Shown here in pieces: positions 1 through 19,904 of a stretch of 64,000 nucleotides of DNA (within the stretch, counting starts at the first letter, position 1; each line of letters opens with the position of its first letter). The translations under genes and the position numbers were made by a program. The stretch is taken from assembly GCF_037325665.1 (NCBI RefSeq), contig NC_090260.1, positions 54,642,320 through 54,706,319 on the forward strand, written 5' to 3'. The notes under the pieces are model-generated. The model ran no database searches. It was not told the DNA's origin and saw nothing but the letters and a program-made list of their open reading frames with translations. The DNA comes from Littorina saxatilis. Lineage: Eukaryota > Mollusca > Gastropoda > Littorinimorpha > Littorinidae.

Positions 1-381
1 AAGATTACTTCATTCATTAGCGACTACCATGTGTTTGGTCCAGTTAAACACAGTGAGATATCAAAGGAAAGCGCAGAGTCTTTGGAACACAACGATACCA
101 CAATATAATACTGGTCAAGAAACAAAGATGCACGGAGCAATTGAAAACTGTGACTTTCGTAGGTAATAGTTGACTTAACCTCCACCTTAACCTTCGCCCG
201 ACGTCGTTATCAACTACACACAGAAGACATCGTGGGGCCGTGCGGACCCATGTTTCTCAAAGAAGGAAAAATATGCATACCCTTCCGTAGACCCATGCTT
301 TCCAAAGAAGCAAAAACGTGCATCCCCTTCCGTAGACGCCGTGGTTAAATTTCCGCGATAAGTAATTACAATAAATTATCC
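1..381. repeat. Flanking repeat, left copy of a recent 3.5-kb duplication
   Basis: This stretch recurs almost unchanged at 3520-3900, so 1-2350 and 3520-5902 are two copies of one duplicated block. It holds short repeats of the form gtgcggacccatg and cccttccgtagac. Relatives appear directly at 9877-9955 and inverted at 10108-10150 and 10298-10336. Bases 85-185 are also found inverted at about 3346-3395 and 17270-17380. No coding potential is credible. Confidence 0.8.
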
Positions 382-1071
382 AAGCGGAGCGCGGGCGAAG
401 CCCGCGCGTAGCGAGGTAGTTTTTTTTTTCATCTCCCAGCACTGAAAATTTTTTTGCCAAGTGGTGTCTGTCTGGACATTGTTCTAGAATTCATCTTTTA
501 GCACAATATTAGCGACACTGTTTGGACAATTCTATTAAAATTAGGCGTACAAACTGATTTTGTTTCGGGGAATCCTCTCAGAGGATCAGAATTTTCATAT
601 AATATCATCGGAAGCTGTTACAACGGGAAAATGTGAAACTTTTGTCACTTTTTAACATGGAATTTCATCTTTGAGCGTTTCAAGCGGACTTTAATAAAAT
701 AGTTATTTGCGAATTAAGCAGCGGAAGACACTCACCGGTTCAACATGTGTATGGTCATTAAACCTCAAAACATTTCAGTAAGTGGTTTAGACAAACACCT
801 CCGCCATGTGAGGGTGACTGGTTTGTAGCTGAAGAGTTTTTTTCTAAAGTGTGTTCTAAATACAAATGACGTACTGGTAATGATGTAATGAGTTGTTCTA
901 ATCTTGTTCTTGGAACTCTTGCTGTTCCAAGCTTGTTCTTAGCAAGTCTTGGTGACGAGAACAAAGACTATCAATGAAATCTTTAGAAATAACCTCTGAC
1001 AACGACGACGATGACGACGACGACGACGATAACAACAACAACAACAAATGACATCGACGACGACGACGACG

Positions 1072-1120
<49 letters not shown>

Positions 1121-1239
1121 AAACAACAACACGAGAACAACAACAATCACGACAACGAACATGACAACAACAACACCAACAACTACGACGACAACTACAA
1201 CGACTGGGTTATGATGACATCACCAATGATTTATCAAAT

Positions 1240-1935
1240 GTTCAGTGTCAAGGCTGTTAAAAAATCGTTAAATCCTATTTCTTCACTGATTCTTATGAAA
1301 TTTTAAAGGTAAATTTAAATTTTAAATTTTAAATTTTGTCCCCAACTTATTTTCACTCCATACTTTTCCAGAAGAAAAACATAATTTTGGCAGTTAAAAA
1401 CCGTTAAATTTCAATTCTTCACCGATATTTATGAAATTTTGTGGGTAGGTTCGTTGTCCCCAACTGATTTTCACTCTATACTTTTCCAGAAGAAAGACAT
1501 AATTTTGGCAGTTAAAAAACGTTAAATTTCAATTCTTCACCTATCTTTATGAAATTTAGTGGGTGGGTCCGTTGTCCCAAACTGAATTTTAAGACATACC
1601 TTTCCAGACAAAAAACCTTATTTTTGGCAGTTAAAAACCGTTAAATCTCAATTCTTCATCGATATTTATGAAATTTTGTGGGTAGGTTCGTTGTCCCCAA
1701 CTGATTTTCACTCCATACTTTTCCAGAAGAAAAACATAATTTTGGCAGTTAAAAACCGTTACATTTAAATTTTCACTTATCTTTATGAAATTTAGTGGGT
1801 GGGTCCGTTGTCCCAAACTGAATTTCAAGACAAACTATTCCAGTCAAAAAAACTTATTTTTGGCAGTTAAAAACCGTTAAGTCTCAATTCTACACCGATA
1901 TTTATGACATTTTGTGGGTAGGTTTGTTGTCAGAT
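1240..1935. repeat. 118-bp tandem core repeats, copy 1
   Basis: The word ggcagttaaaa recurs at 1389, 1507, 1626, 1744 and 1862, a period of 118-119 bp, with a sixth diverged monomer around 1255. Equivalent arrays lie at about 4769-5454, 6770-7455 and 8740-9417 in the other three units. Monomers alternate between two subtypes (aaattttgtgggtagg and aaatttagtgggtggg), so the array probably grew as a 236-bp dimer. Confidence 0.85.
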
Positions 1936-2178
1936 TTGACATGATGGCAGAATTGAAAGTGTGAGATATCCTGATGTTTCACAATTTATGCTGCATAATT
2001 CAGCCCCATAGGCGCTTGAATTTTAGGTGGAGTTGGGTTTTTTTTCAGCCCAAACCAGTAACCCCCACATGGTTTTCATGTCCCTTTCTGAGAGACTTCA
2101 AGAAGTTTCAATTTGACGTCATGATTAGCCTGCCGCATTAGCAAGTATGAAAACACGTCATCGATGACACATTTTAAG

Positions 2179-2287
<109 letters not shown>

Positions 2288-2350
2288 CATGTACACACAG
2301 ATGGACGACTTCGCTTGGGGTATGTACTGCCCGGCAGTACACATCTACTT

Positions 2351-2850
2351 AATTATTATTATGAACATTTGTGCGCCTAATCTAAATATAGCCCTAGGCG
2401 CTTACAAAATATAAAATACATAGTGAACATTATACGAAACACAAATCGACAAGGACCAAGACACTCGGACTCATACACTCGCAGACAGGCGCACAGCGAG
2501 AACGCGACGCACTCACTCATTCTAGACGGAAAAACAGTCGTAAATAAATAAATAAATTATTGGATACATAAAGTTAGTTGAGAGAAGAAGAATAGAGCTG
2601 GAAAGGGAAGAAGAAGGAGAAAGAAAGAGACAGATCAAGGACCAGCAGGAGAGGGGGATGGGTGGTCATTAACGGACTAGTGAGGGAAGAGGTGTGTTTT
2701 GAGTGAGGTTTTGAATGATTGCATAGATGTGGAGTGCCTGAGTGAATGCGGGAGTTGGTTCCAGATAGATGGGGCCTGGTAAGAGAAGGTGCGCTGGCCA
2801 TGGTATGAGATGGTTCTGCGAGAATTTTTCATTTCATAATTTCCATGAGG
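2351..2850 (-). mobile_element. 3' end of an L2/CR1-type LINE, 5'-truncated
   Basis: On the minus strand, around 2680-2815, the translation reads GQRTFSYQAPSIWNQLPHSL and continues to a SFKTSLKTHLF-type ending. This is the familiar C-terminus of L2/CR1-clade LINE polyproteins. Downstream the 3' tail carries gtaagcgcctagggct and ends in an AAT-rich repeat, as L2-type tails do. The reverse transcriptase core is absent, so this is a dead 5'-truncated copy. It abuts the end of repeat unit 1. The clade call rests on remembered motifs. Confidence 0.65.
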
Positions 2851-3519
2851 CCAGGAGAGTGATTGACCGCATAAATAAGGATATGGAAGCCTCAGTTCCA
2901 TCCCCTCAGCATGTGACTGTGCCATATTATATTATTCGCAGGATTGCTTAGATACTTATTTCAGTCGAAAGCAGCGAAATAAAACCGTTATTTATATGCT
3001 GACTGTCAGCAAATGATAACAGACATGCTTCGTAAATGATACCATTACTGTCATGCCGTCAGTCTGCATGCTTCAAATAACTTATTTAATAACACATGGC
3101 TGCTGAAAATCCTGCCTCTCCTAACTGTTTAGAGAAATGGAAATAGAATGGGAATAGTTGGTGCATAACTGTGAGATAAAACAACAAACACAGCATTTAC
3201 AAAGCAACTAATTAGTGTTCAAGAAAAAAAAACTACCCACATGGATCCAAGGCATCCAGTGCTTCAAGAAGTTCGATATTCGTTGAACCTGGAAACAGAG
3301 GATGCAAATAACCATCTTTGTACAGCTGAATCTTAAGAGGAAGAAGGTTAAGTCTACTAATACGTACGAAAGTCACAGTTTTCAATTGCTTTGCTCTAGC
3401 AGATTAAAAAACCCACATATGTAGACGGGTACATGAGGACTTAGACCAACTGTTGCGGTGGTACCCTTGTCACTGCCTGGTTCCAAGTAGTCACTGTATG
3501 TACCTTAATCGAAAAAACA
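2851..3519. other. Spacer between repeat copies, no gene seen
   Basis: This is non-coding sequence between the LINE fragment and the second copy of the duplicated block. It includes about 3346-3395, an inverted relative of 136-183. I see no RNA gene and no credible exon. Confidence 0.5.
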
Positions 3520-3900
3520 AAGATTACTTCATTCATTAGCGACTACCATGTGTTTGGTCCAGTTAAACACAGTGAGATATCAAAGGAAAGCGCAGAGTCT
3601 TTGGAACACAACGATACCACAATATAATACTGGTCAAGAAACAAAGATGCACGGAGCAATTGAAAACTGTGACTTTCGTAGGTAATAGTTGACTTAACCT
3701 CCACCTTAACCTTCGCCCGACGTCGTTATCAACTACACACAGAAGACATCGTGGGGCCGTGCGGACCCATGTTTCTCAAAGAAGGAAAAATATGCATACC
3801 CTTCCGTAGACCCATGCTTTCCAAAGAAGCAAAAACGTGCATCCCCTTCCGTAGACGCCGTGTTTAAATTTTCGCCTTAAGTAATTACAATAAATTATCC
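3520..3900. repeat. Flanking repeat, second copy
   Basis: This is a near-identical copy of 1-381, offset by 3519 bp. Most differences are in the last 40 bases (gtttaaattttcgcc here against ggttaaatttccgcg in copy 1). The high identity points to a recent duplication or to an assembly duplicate of one locus. Confidence 0.85.
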
Positions 3901-5902
<2,002 letters not shown>

Positions 5903-5907
5903 AATCT

Positions 5908-7873
<1,966 letters not shown>

Positions 7874-7878
7874 TATCC

Positions 7879-9859
<1,981 letters not shown>

Positions 9860-10615
9860 TATTGATTTAATTATTACCGTGCGGACGAAAGCTCCTCAAA
9901 GAAGGAAAAACGTGCATACCCTTCTGTGGACGTCGTGGGGCCGTGTGGACCCACATTGTTACGTATTAATTTCGCTCCACGCGACTTGCTTATTAACTCC
10001 AAAATTAAACAGATCGTAGAAAATGATGTTTAGAGCCAATACCTGAAGGTTTAATTGTGACTTAATTCTCTCTCTAGTTTTTATGTAAGTTCCTTCAGTT
10101 TGAAAAACATTGGTCCGCACGGCCCCACGATGTCTTCCGTGTGTTGTCTAAATTTGACATTTGTTTTTGTAATTACTTCTCGCTGAAATGTAATGATCTT
10201 TTAGGACATAAGAGCTTTTTAGGTGCCTGAGGCATTCTTAAAAGCTCATTAAAAAAATACCAACTAGTTTAAGAGATATTTGCAATTAAACACCCTTCTG
10301 GGTCCACACGGACCCACGACCACCGGCGAAGGTTAAGGCAGATATTTTAGCATCCTCCTCCCTATGCCAGTGAATCAAAGCAGGAAGTTCAGAAGAGGCT
10401 ACTGGGTTAAATAAATTAAAAGTTTCCATACCCTTTAGTTATTACCGGGTAAGCCTGTACGTAGTCTGTTTCTTGTTACTATAAAAACGCATACATTATA
10501 TCCTGTTTCGAGTAGTTTTAGCCAAAAGCTGTGTATTTATCCTTAAAGGAAGCCGACAATGTCCATTTCTTGTTGTTGTCGTCGTCGTCTTCGTCTTCGT
10601 CTTCTTCTTCTTTTT
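9860..10615. other. Right flank of the array, no gene seen
   Basis: AT-rich sequence holding three short relatives of the left-flank repeat: direct at 9877-9955, inverted at 10108-10150 and inverted at 10298-10336. The array is thus bordered by related sequence in opposite orientations. No exon or RNA gene is supported. Confidence 0.5.
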
Positions 10616-11462
10616 ACATTTAGTCAAGTTTTGACTAAATGTTTTAACATAGATGGGGAATCGAGACGAGGGTCGTGGTGTATGTGCGTGTGTGCGTGCG
10701 TGTGTGCGTGCGTGTGTGTGTGTGTGTGTGTGTAGAGCGATTCAGACTAAACTACTGGACCGATCTTTATGAAATTTGACATGAGAGTTCCTGGGTATGA
10801 AATCCCCGAACGTTTTTTTCATTTGTTTGATAAATGTCTTTGATGACGTCATATCCGGCTTTTCGTGAAAGTTGAGGCGGCACTGTCACGCCCTCATTTT
10901 TCAACCAAATTGGTTGAAATTTTGGTCAAGTAATCTTCGACGAAGCCCGGACTTCGGTATTGCATTTCAGCTTGGTGGCTTAAAAATTAATTATGACTTT
11001 GGTCATTAAAAATCTGAAAATTGTAAAAAAAAATACAAATTTATAAAACGATCCAAATTTACCTTTATCTTATTCTCCATCATTTGCTGATTCCAAAAAC
11101 ATATAAATATGTTATATTCGGATTAAAAACAAGCTCTGAAAATTAAATATATAAAAATTATTATCAAAATTAAATTGTCCAAATCAATTTAAAAACACTT
11201 TCATCTTATTCCTTGTCGGTTCCTGATTCCAAAAACATATAGATATGATATGTTTGGATTAAAAACACGCTCAGAAAGTTAAAACAAAGAGAGGTACGGA
11301 AAAGCGTGCTATCCTTCTTAGCGCAACTACTACCCCGCTCTTCTTGTCAATTTCACTGCCTTTGCCATGAGCGGTGGACTGACGATGCTACGAGTATACG
11401 GTCTTGCTGAAAAATGGCAGCTACTTGACTAAATATTGTATTTTCGCCTTACGCGACTTGTT
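10616..11462 (+). repeat. ~850-bp dispersed repeat, copy A
   Basis: The family starts with a stem-loop, acatttagtcaa then gtt then ttgactaaatgt (perfect 12-bp arms). It continues with a (TG)n block, the word gtagagcgattcag, a long AT-rich body and atgagcggtggactgacgat. It ends ctaaatgttgtattttcgcc then ttacgcgacttgttt. The end repeats the tgactaaatgt word of the start. No reading frame survives across copies, so it is non-autonomous and of unknown class. The short ORFs with VCVCVC runs come from its TG tract. Confidence 0.8.
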
Positions 11463-11463
11463 T

Positions 11464-11532
11464 ACATTTAGTCAAGTTTTGACTAAATGTTTTAACATAG
11501 ATGGGGAATCGAGACGAGGGTCGTGGTGTATG
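11464..11532 (+). repeat. ~850-bp family, 5' fragment directly after copy A
   Basis: A second start stem-loop begins two bases after copy A ends and runs to gtcgtggtgtatgg, where similarity stops. This shows head-to-tail insertion of the family into its own 3' edge. Confidence 0.75.
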
Positions 11533-14500
11533 GTGTACGTACCCACTCCTTTGTTAAATATCCCCGGACGCACACGTATACCTTCTGACTGACCTGTGTT
11601 GCTTTCATCTTTCGTCTCAGTTTGTCTGAAAAATAAATACAAGAGACATGTGTAGCTGCCACATTCTTACCAATGAATTTGAAGTTCAGACAAGATGAAA
11701 TATGCATGCTGTTTAGCTTATGTTTGCAGTGCAGCCTGTGGTGTCATCACAAACAGGTCTTTTGAACAATTTGTTTGGGGAAAAACATATAACGTAAACA
11801 AATGCATGCAGTTGATCTGCATACCCACACAATTTATTACGCCCTCAAAGCTTACACCGGTATCACAACCTGATTAGTTCACTGGCTTATTTTTGTAATA
11901 GCTCAGTGGTTACTTCTTAGTGGTGTTAAATCTTATCCAAACAACACTTGCTGTTACCATGACATGTTTAAGAATAAGAGCCCCATTTTCGTCTTGTCTT
12001 AAGATCATACGAACCTTCAAGTGTATGAAATTTGGAGATTCTAGCTTGAAAACCCAAATGTTAAATTGTGTGTCTACGTCTGGCCTATACATTGCTGATT
12101 GATAAAGTTCTGATTACTCAGGTGAGTCAAACTCCACGTGTCAGGAAAACTACAATCTCCACAGTTCTGTAAAGCATACAAAGAAAGCACATGCAACTCA
12201 ATATATTTGTCAATAACACATCTTTAATATGGTACACACAATTGAGCAATTAGCCTGCAAATAGCGTGACGGAAAACTATGACAACAATACCCAACTACA
12301 ACCCAGGCAGCTTACCTGATACGTATTACAACGTCTGGCCTTTTCTCTGAGGAATCCTGGGTTTGTCCGACTTCCGGATTTGGTGAAATGTCAGTTTGTG
12401 TTGCAGACGACATATTTTGCGTTGGATAAATAGTAGTTCTGTATTACTATCTTTCACATCTCCAGCTCATGGCTTGCTGAAATAGGACTGCGTGTTCCAT
12501 GTTAACCTCTTGTTCCGGAATGGAGTGTACCAAATGTTCTGCAGTAAAGAAAAGTAACATTAAAGTTTCTGCAAATCACAACTAATTCTCTTCATGTTTT
12601 TACCTGGGATAAGAGCAACACTTTACTTGAACACAACCCCAAAAATAATGAAAAGGCTGTTTTGTGCACAGTGCTTCTTGCTTTGTTGTTCTGTTCGTTA
12701 TTTGCTGAATGAATGTTGTACCTAACGTTCATGTCAATCTGCCAAAATACTTTAACAAAAACGTCTCTCTTTTTCCAGGAAGCAGCCAGGTTGTAAATGG
12801 GATGGATGTCATCACATAAAAGGATAATCTTACCTAAATACAAAGCCCAGACAGGTCTATGGTGGTGAAGATGATTTAACACACGAGAAGGAAGGTAACT
12901 ATATAATTTTCACCGAATAAAGTTTTGGATTAGTCAGTCGGCATGATGAGAGATGAGTACGACCCATAGGTTAAAAACAATAATTGTAAGTAAAAGTATG
13001 GGCCATGTCATACAACCCACTTTGAAACAGACGACTGAATCGGTTTCCTGTGCACACTAATTTCAATTTAAGGGAAGAGATGGCATACAAATCAAGTTGT
13101 GTCTCTTCCTAAAGCTTTTCTTTTTATTTTTGTTTGGCTCACGTAAGTGTAGCCTATGCGATGCTAAACTTTGTCTGTCTGTGCGTATGTGTGTGATACA
13201 AACTTTAACATTTGACTGAACACCGAAATACTAATCCAAGCAACATCTTCAAAGTATTGAAGCAATGATCAACATTTCGTCGGCATGTGTGTAGTTAAAG
13301 TGTGTACTCATAGAAAACGGGTGGTGTTTTTTTTTTTTTTTTTTTTTTTTTTTGGGGGGGGGGGGTAAAAGCAGTTGACTGGTTTGTGTCGTGTGTGGTA
13401 TCAAGACCAGGTCAGGGGTCAAGTTCAGGTCAAGTCGCGTGAAGGATTCTGGTATAGATTTACTTTTCAGTTCTCACCTCTGCATTCGCCGATTCGGGGA
13501 AGACGATTTCACATTGTTCGGTTTCTTAGCTATAGAAAAATAGATAAAGAAGATACCAAAGGAGATTGCCTACAGTTTGATCTGCACAGCGTGTTTCCAG
13601 TGTCTGCACGAGGAAGAGCTGTCGAAAGCGCAGTGTCGATCTGGCAGTCGTGTCCCCAGTAAGTACAGACAGATCTAGTGTTTCCCACTCTTACAACGTG
13701 TCACCTAAGCTTACTGATAATCCGTTTTGTTTAATTTCTTTTTTTTATTTTAGCAGACACGGATATCAAACTCAGTGCTAGGCAGTCACCTCTGGTGAAA
13801 TGAGTTGATCTAAAGTGCCTGTAATGTTTGGATGTCTTTGTTCTTGGTTCGGTTTATGTGAATTTCAAGACTTGCAGTAGAGTCTCAAGTTTGCTCTGCC
13901 CGTATAAAACTGTCCACCATTTATTTGAACATGCAGATATAAAATGCAGATGATGCTCTGTCATGGTTCTGTCTGTAACATTTCGTAGCTTGCAACAATT
14001 TCCTTAAAATTGAAAGACAGTTTTTGAATGCTAGATCTACCTAGATCTGTATCGCGTTTCATTCCAGACTCCTCTCTTTGATTGTACTGTTCGCTGTTTA
14101 CGCACTTTCATGATTCGCTAATGTCTGTAACGTTTGGTAAACTTACCTTGCAACAGCTAGTTCCTTGTCTTTGTTGGCATTTTTTTTTCAAGGCAGCACA
14201 ACGTAAGATAGCTTCTTTTGGACAGCAGGTAGAATGCGAGTTTTGAGACAACGACAGTCGTCCAAAGAAAGCTTGCTGTGGAATTTTGTTCTACATAATG
14301 GTACATGTGATTCTGTATTTTTCTGCGGTTAATGTTAATGGTTTCTTTTTTCCTCTGTTGGTTTCTTCCTCCTGAGTTGATCGTTATCACTCAAACAAGA
14401 CCATCAGAGAGTACCTCAGTTGCTCCTCAAAATGGACTGTGAATAGTGTGTTGACTGTGTTGACCGTCAGAATTATTTTAAGAACCAGGCTGCTGCAGTC

Positions 14501-15299
14501 AGTTGACATGTTTCGCATATTGTAGGGTTCCCATGCTGCATAGGTAAAGTGGCTTGTATAACCCGACTATTCAGTATCAAAACACTGTTTATATTTGTGT
14601 AGGTTGTAGTCATCACAACTAATCGCATTTTGCCTTTTGTTTCAGAAAGGAGGATAAGCTACAACAAGATCGACGCTATGTCAGATATGCCTCAGCCACA
14701 TGACGACTTCCGAATTTAGATCCACTCGGCATGGTGACAAGTCTTGATGAAAAGTATAAGACTGAGGACAGCAGTGGAAAAAGTGGCCACATGGCAGGTA
14801 CCTATTGCTTAGTGTCTGCAGTGCAAAAGACAGATAAGCTGATGGTAGATTTCCAAATGAACACAGTACCCTCAGATCTACTGCTGATTTACGACGGGCA
14901 AGCTACAATCCAGGGCAGAGAACACTGCAGCGTTGTAATCCAACTCTTCATTTGTTTCAGGAAAGGACGTCCTTACAAATTAACATTACAACTCTCTGAT
15001 ACAAAGACATAGTGCATAGTGTACTCTAAACAAGAGGTTGTGCTACCACAGGAACATCCCGATAATTGAGTGGGACAGGATTAAAAAGCTTCCCAGGGCT
15101 GCAGTGAGGAAGTACATGGTTTTTCTGTCATTGACCTTAATAGCTTTCACACAGCCAGTATATGAGAGATAATGGTCTTCTTGGTGACCGTTCATGCCCA
15201 AGCACGCGGAGCTGGTTGCCAGCAGGACAACGTGTCACTGGAAAATATCATAGACTTCGGAGTGCGAGGACCAGGGTTGGTTTGGTTGGTTTGGTTTTT
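11533..15299. other. Non-coding stretch with two weak exon-like pieces
   Basis: No gene can be supported. Two open stretches lie near splice-like sites: 13375-13662 is open and ends against a gtaagt donor at about 13660, and 14646 onward follows a tttgtttcag acceptor. Neither translation resembles a family I know. A (T)n(G)n run at about 13328-13366 is low-complexity. An untranslated or long non-coding transcript would fit as well as a protein gene. Confidence 0.3.
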
Positions 15300-16181
15300 A
15301 TATTTAGTCAAGTTTTGACTAAATATTTTAACGTAGAGGGGGGAATCGAGACGAGGGTCGTGGTGTATGTGTGTGTGTGTGTGTGTGTCTGTCTGTCTGT
15401 CTGTCTGTGTGTGTGTGTAGAGCGATTCAGACCAAACTACTGGACCGATCTTTATGAAATTTTACATGAGAGTTCCTGGGATTGATATCCCCGAACATTT
15501 TTTTCATTTTTTTGATAAATGTCTTTGATGACGTCATATCCGGCTTTTCGTGAAAGTTGAGGCGGCACTGTCACGCCCTCATTTTTCAACCAAATTGGTT
15601 GAAATGTTGGTCAAGTAATCTTCGACAAAGCCCGGACTTCGGTATTGCATTTCAGCTTGGTGGCTTAAAAATTAATTAATGACTTTGGTCATTAAAAATC
15701 TGAAAATTGTAAAAAAAAAAAAAAAATTTATAAAACGATCCAAATTTACGTTCATCTTATTCTCCATCATATTCTGATTCCAAAAACATATAAATATGTT
15801 ATATTTGGATTAAAAACAAGCTCTGAAAATTAAATATATAAAATTTATTATCAAAATTAAATTGTCCAAATCAATTTAAAAACACTTTCATCTTATTCCT
15901 TGTCGGTTCTTGATTCCAAAAACATATAGATATGATATGTTTGGATTAAAAACACGCTCAGAAAGTTAAAACAAAGAGAGGTACAGAAAAGCGTGCTATC
16001 CTTCTTAGCGCAACTACTACCCCGCTCTTCTTGTCAATTTCACTGCCTTTGCCATGAGCGGTGGACTGACGATGCTACGAGTATACGGTCTTGCTGAAAA
16101 AATGGCATTGCGTTCAGTTTCATTCTGTGAGTTCGACAGCTACTTGACTAAATGTTGTATTTTCGCCTTTCGCGACTTGTT
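15300..16181 (+). repeat. ~850-bp dispersed repeat, copy B
   Basis: Full-length copy from the start stem-loop (here tatttagtcaa) to tttcgcgacttgttt, with a TG/TCTG microsatellite at about 15365-15418. It shares the body words gaagcccggacttcgg and gacgtcatatccgg with the other copies. Confidence 0.8.
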
Positions 16182-16411
16182 TTGGGTTTAATGTCCCTTC
16201 AGCAGATGCTAGCTGCTATTCGAGACCGGCGAGGACCAGGGAAAATAACCTCATGTGAACCTGTCTGAGTGTGACCATCGTGACGCCCATACCTTTAACT
16301 CTTAGTCGTATGACAATTCCAAGAATATAATATCTTGATTCACAAGCTCTTGGGTAGGTTAATGATTGTAGATAAGCTTTGCCATGATAACTATGCTGAT
16401 GCAGTTTAAAA

Positions 16412-16413
16412 GT

Positions 16414-16489
<76 letters not shown>
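16412..16489. repeat. (TG)n microsatellite
   Basis: Pure TG run. A second interrupted TG block with tatg and tgcg variants lies at about 16616-16720. ORFs with CVCVCV runs here are artefacts. Confidence 0.95.
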
Positions 16490-16494
<5 letters not shown>

Positions 16495-16610
16495 GATTGC
16501 ACAAGATCTCTTTCAGGGACAACTACACCAACAACAAATACACAGTCATTTTATCTGTTTGCCTTCTTTTGAAAATTATACATGGAGTAGATATGATGCA
16601 TTAGTTTTAA

Positions 16611-16660
<50 letters not shown>

Positions 16661-16720
16661 ATGTGTGTGTGTATGTGTGTGTGTGTGTGTGTGTGTGCGT
16701 GTGTGTGTATGTGTGTGTGT

Positions 16721-18576
<1,856 letters not shown>

Positions 18577-18599
18577 CGCTGTCTGTCTGTCTGCTTTTT

Positions 18600-19778
18600 T
18601 TAAGATACCGCTAAAGGTAGCTAATCAGCCTTGCAATGTAATGAGTGTGCATCGGTTTACTGTGAGCCAAGACAGCCCACGTCTGATTTAGCCTCTTAAT
18701 GTCATACAGTAAACTGTCATCACTGCTGTTTAGATGTCACAGAAGCTAACCTTAGACTGACACTAATTACATTGATTGCGCGTGAAATCATTTATTTGCT
18801 TGTCTGTTAGTTCTAGTGAAGATTTAGTTATGTCTTTAAAGGATGAATGCTTTTGCATTAGGTTAATTACTCAATATCATAAAAAAACAACACCATTTAG
18901 CATACTTTCGAAGCAGGAGTTTTTCTTCCAAAACTTAAGGCAAAATATTTCAACTTTGATTTTCGATTTAAACTTTGGCATGTGGCTTTTCATTGTCCGG
19001 AAATATAGCCAGTTGTATACCCTGGATGTCAGAATAGATACTTTTTTGTTATTGTCAGTTAATATTTTTTGGGAGGATAAAAAAAGGTGTATGTTCGGGG
19101 GGGAATTATAAGTTTGGTCAGAGAATCAGAAACAACATTTGTATATATTTTTATATTTTGGCCTTATGTCAAGTTTGCATGATGTCAATGAATTCAGTCA
19201 GCTGCAACAGGACTGAAGACATTTTAGTTTAGTAGACAGATTTGTTGTTGTTATGGGTCTAAATTGTGAGGAGCCATGGTGCAGTCGAATAAAAGTGAAC
19301 AGAAATAACTATGCTTGAAGTGGACGTTTTGGAAGTTAAAAGTTTGTATCTTGATCATTATATGAATCCCATTAGTTGAGTTGTACAAGCAATGTGACTG
19401 CCTTGTTTAGTTTTTGTTCTTAATTGTAGAGCCTGTTTTGTCTTTGGATGTGTGCGTATGTGTGACAATAATATGTTTGATGTAACGATGTGATTAATTC
19501 TGAGGGCAATGTTTTAATGGGCTACTTGCAAATTTATTTTTAGTATCTTGAAGAAGAAATAGTTTACTTGAATAATCATGTTGTTGGAATATGAAATATC
19601 ACCCTAAAAATGTTTTTTTGTTGTAAATTGCTCTTGTGGGTATGACTTGTGTGTGTGTGTGTGTGTGTGTAGGTGTGTCTGGACAAGAGGTGCCATGCGT
19701 TCATCACGAATGTTGCTAAGAAGGGCCAATTATACAGCAAATATGTGGCTAAAGCATGCCATTTACACACAGATTGTT
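18600..19778. other. Non-coding stretch
   Basis: No gene recognised. The 111-residue open frame at 18776-19111 is AT-rich and resembles nothing known to me. A short TG run sits at about 19648-19670. Confidence 0.35.
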
Positions 19779-19904
19779 TTGTTTTGCTACCTTGCGTATG
19801 TCACGTGCTATGCTATTCCTACTGATGCAGGTGTCGATCCAAGAGCGGTCAAACATTACTTTTTGCGTCCATTTTTATGGGTAGTAAGGTAGCAAAACAA
19901 AGAT
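19779..19904. repeat. Short inverted repeat, MITE-like
   Basis: ttgttttgctacctt at the left is mirrored by aaggtagcaaaacaa at the right, about 100 bp apart. The size and clean arms fit a very small MITE. No target duplication was established. Confidence 0.45.

Noticed and set aside
898-1214. ORFs rich in Asn/Thr or Cys/Ser over the AAC and GAC tracts (also at 4417-4751, 6424-6839, 8397-8713)
   Set aside because: They are forced open by trinucleotide repeats, occur on both strands at the same place and vary with repeat length.
1240-1935. CRISPR-like array from the regularly spaced ggcagttaaaa words
   Set aside because: The whole 118-bp period is repeated, with no unique spacers, in a eukaryotic repeat.
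14731-15012. 93-residue frame MVTSLDEKYKTEDSSG after a tttgtttcag acceptor
   Set aside because: No family resemblance and no partner exon in phase found; kept only as an exon-like piece.
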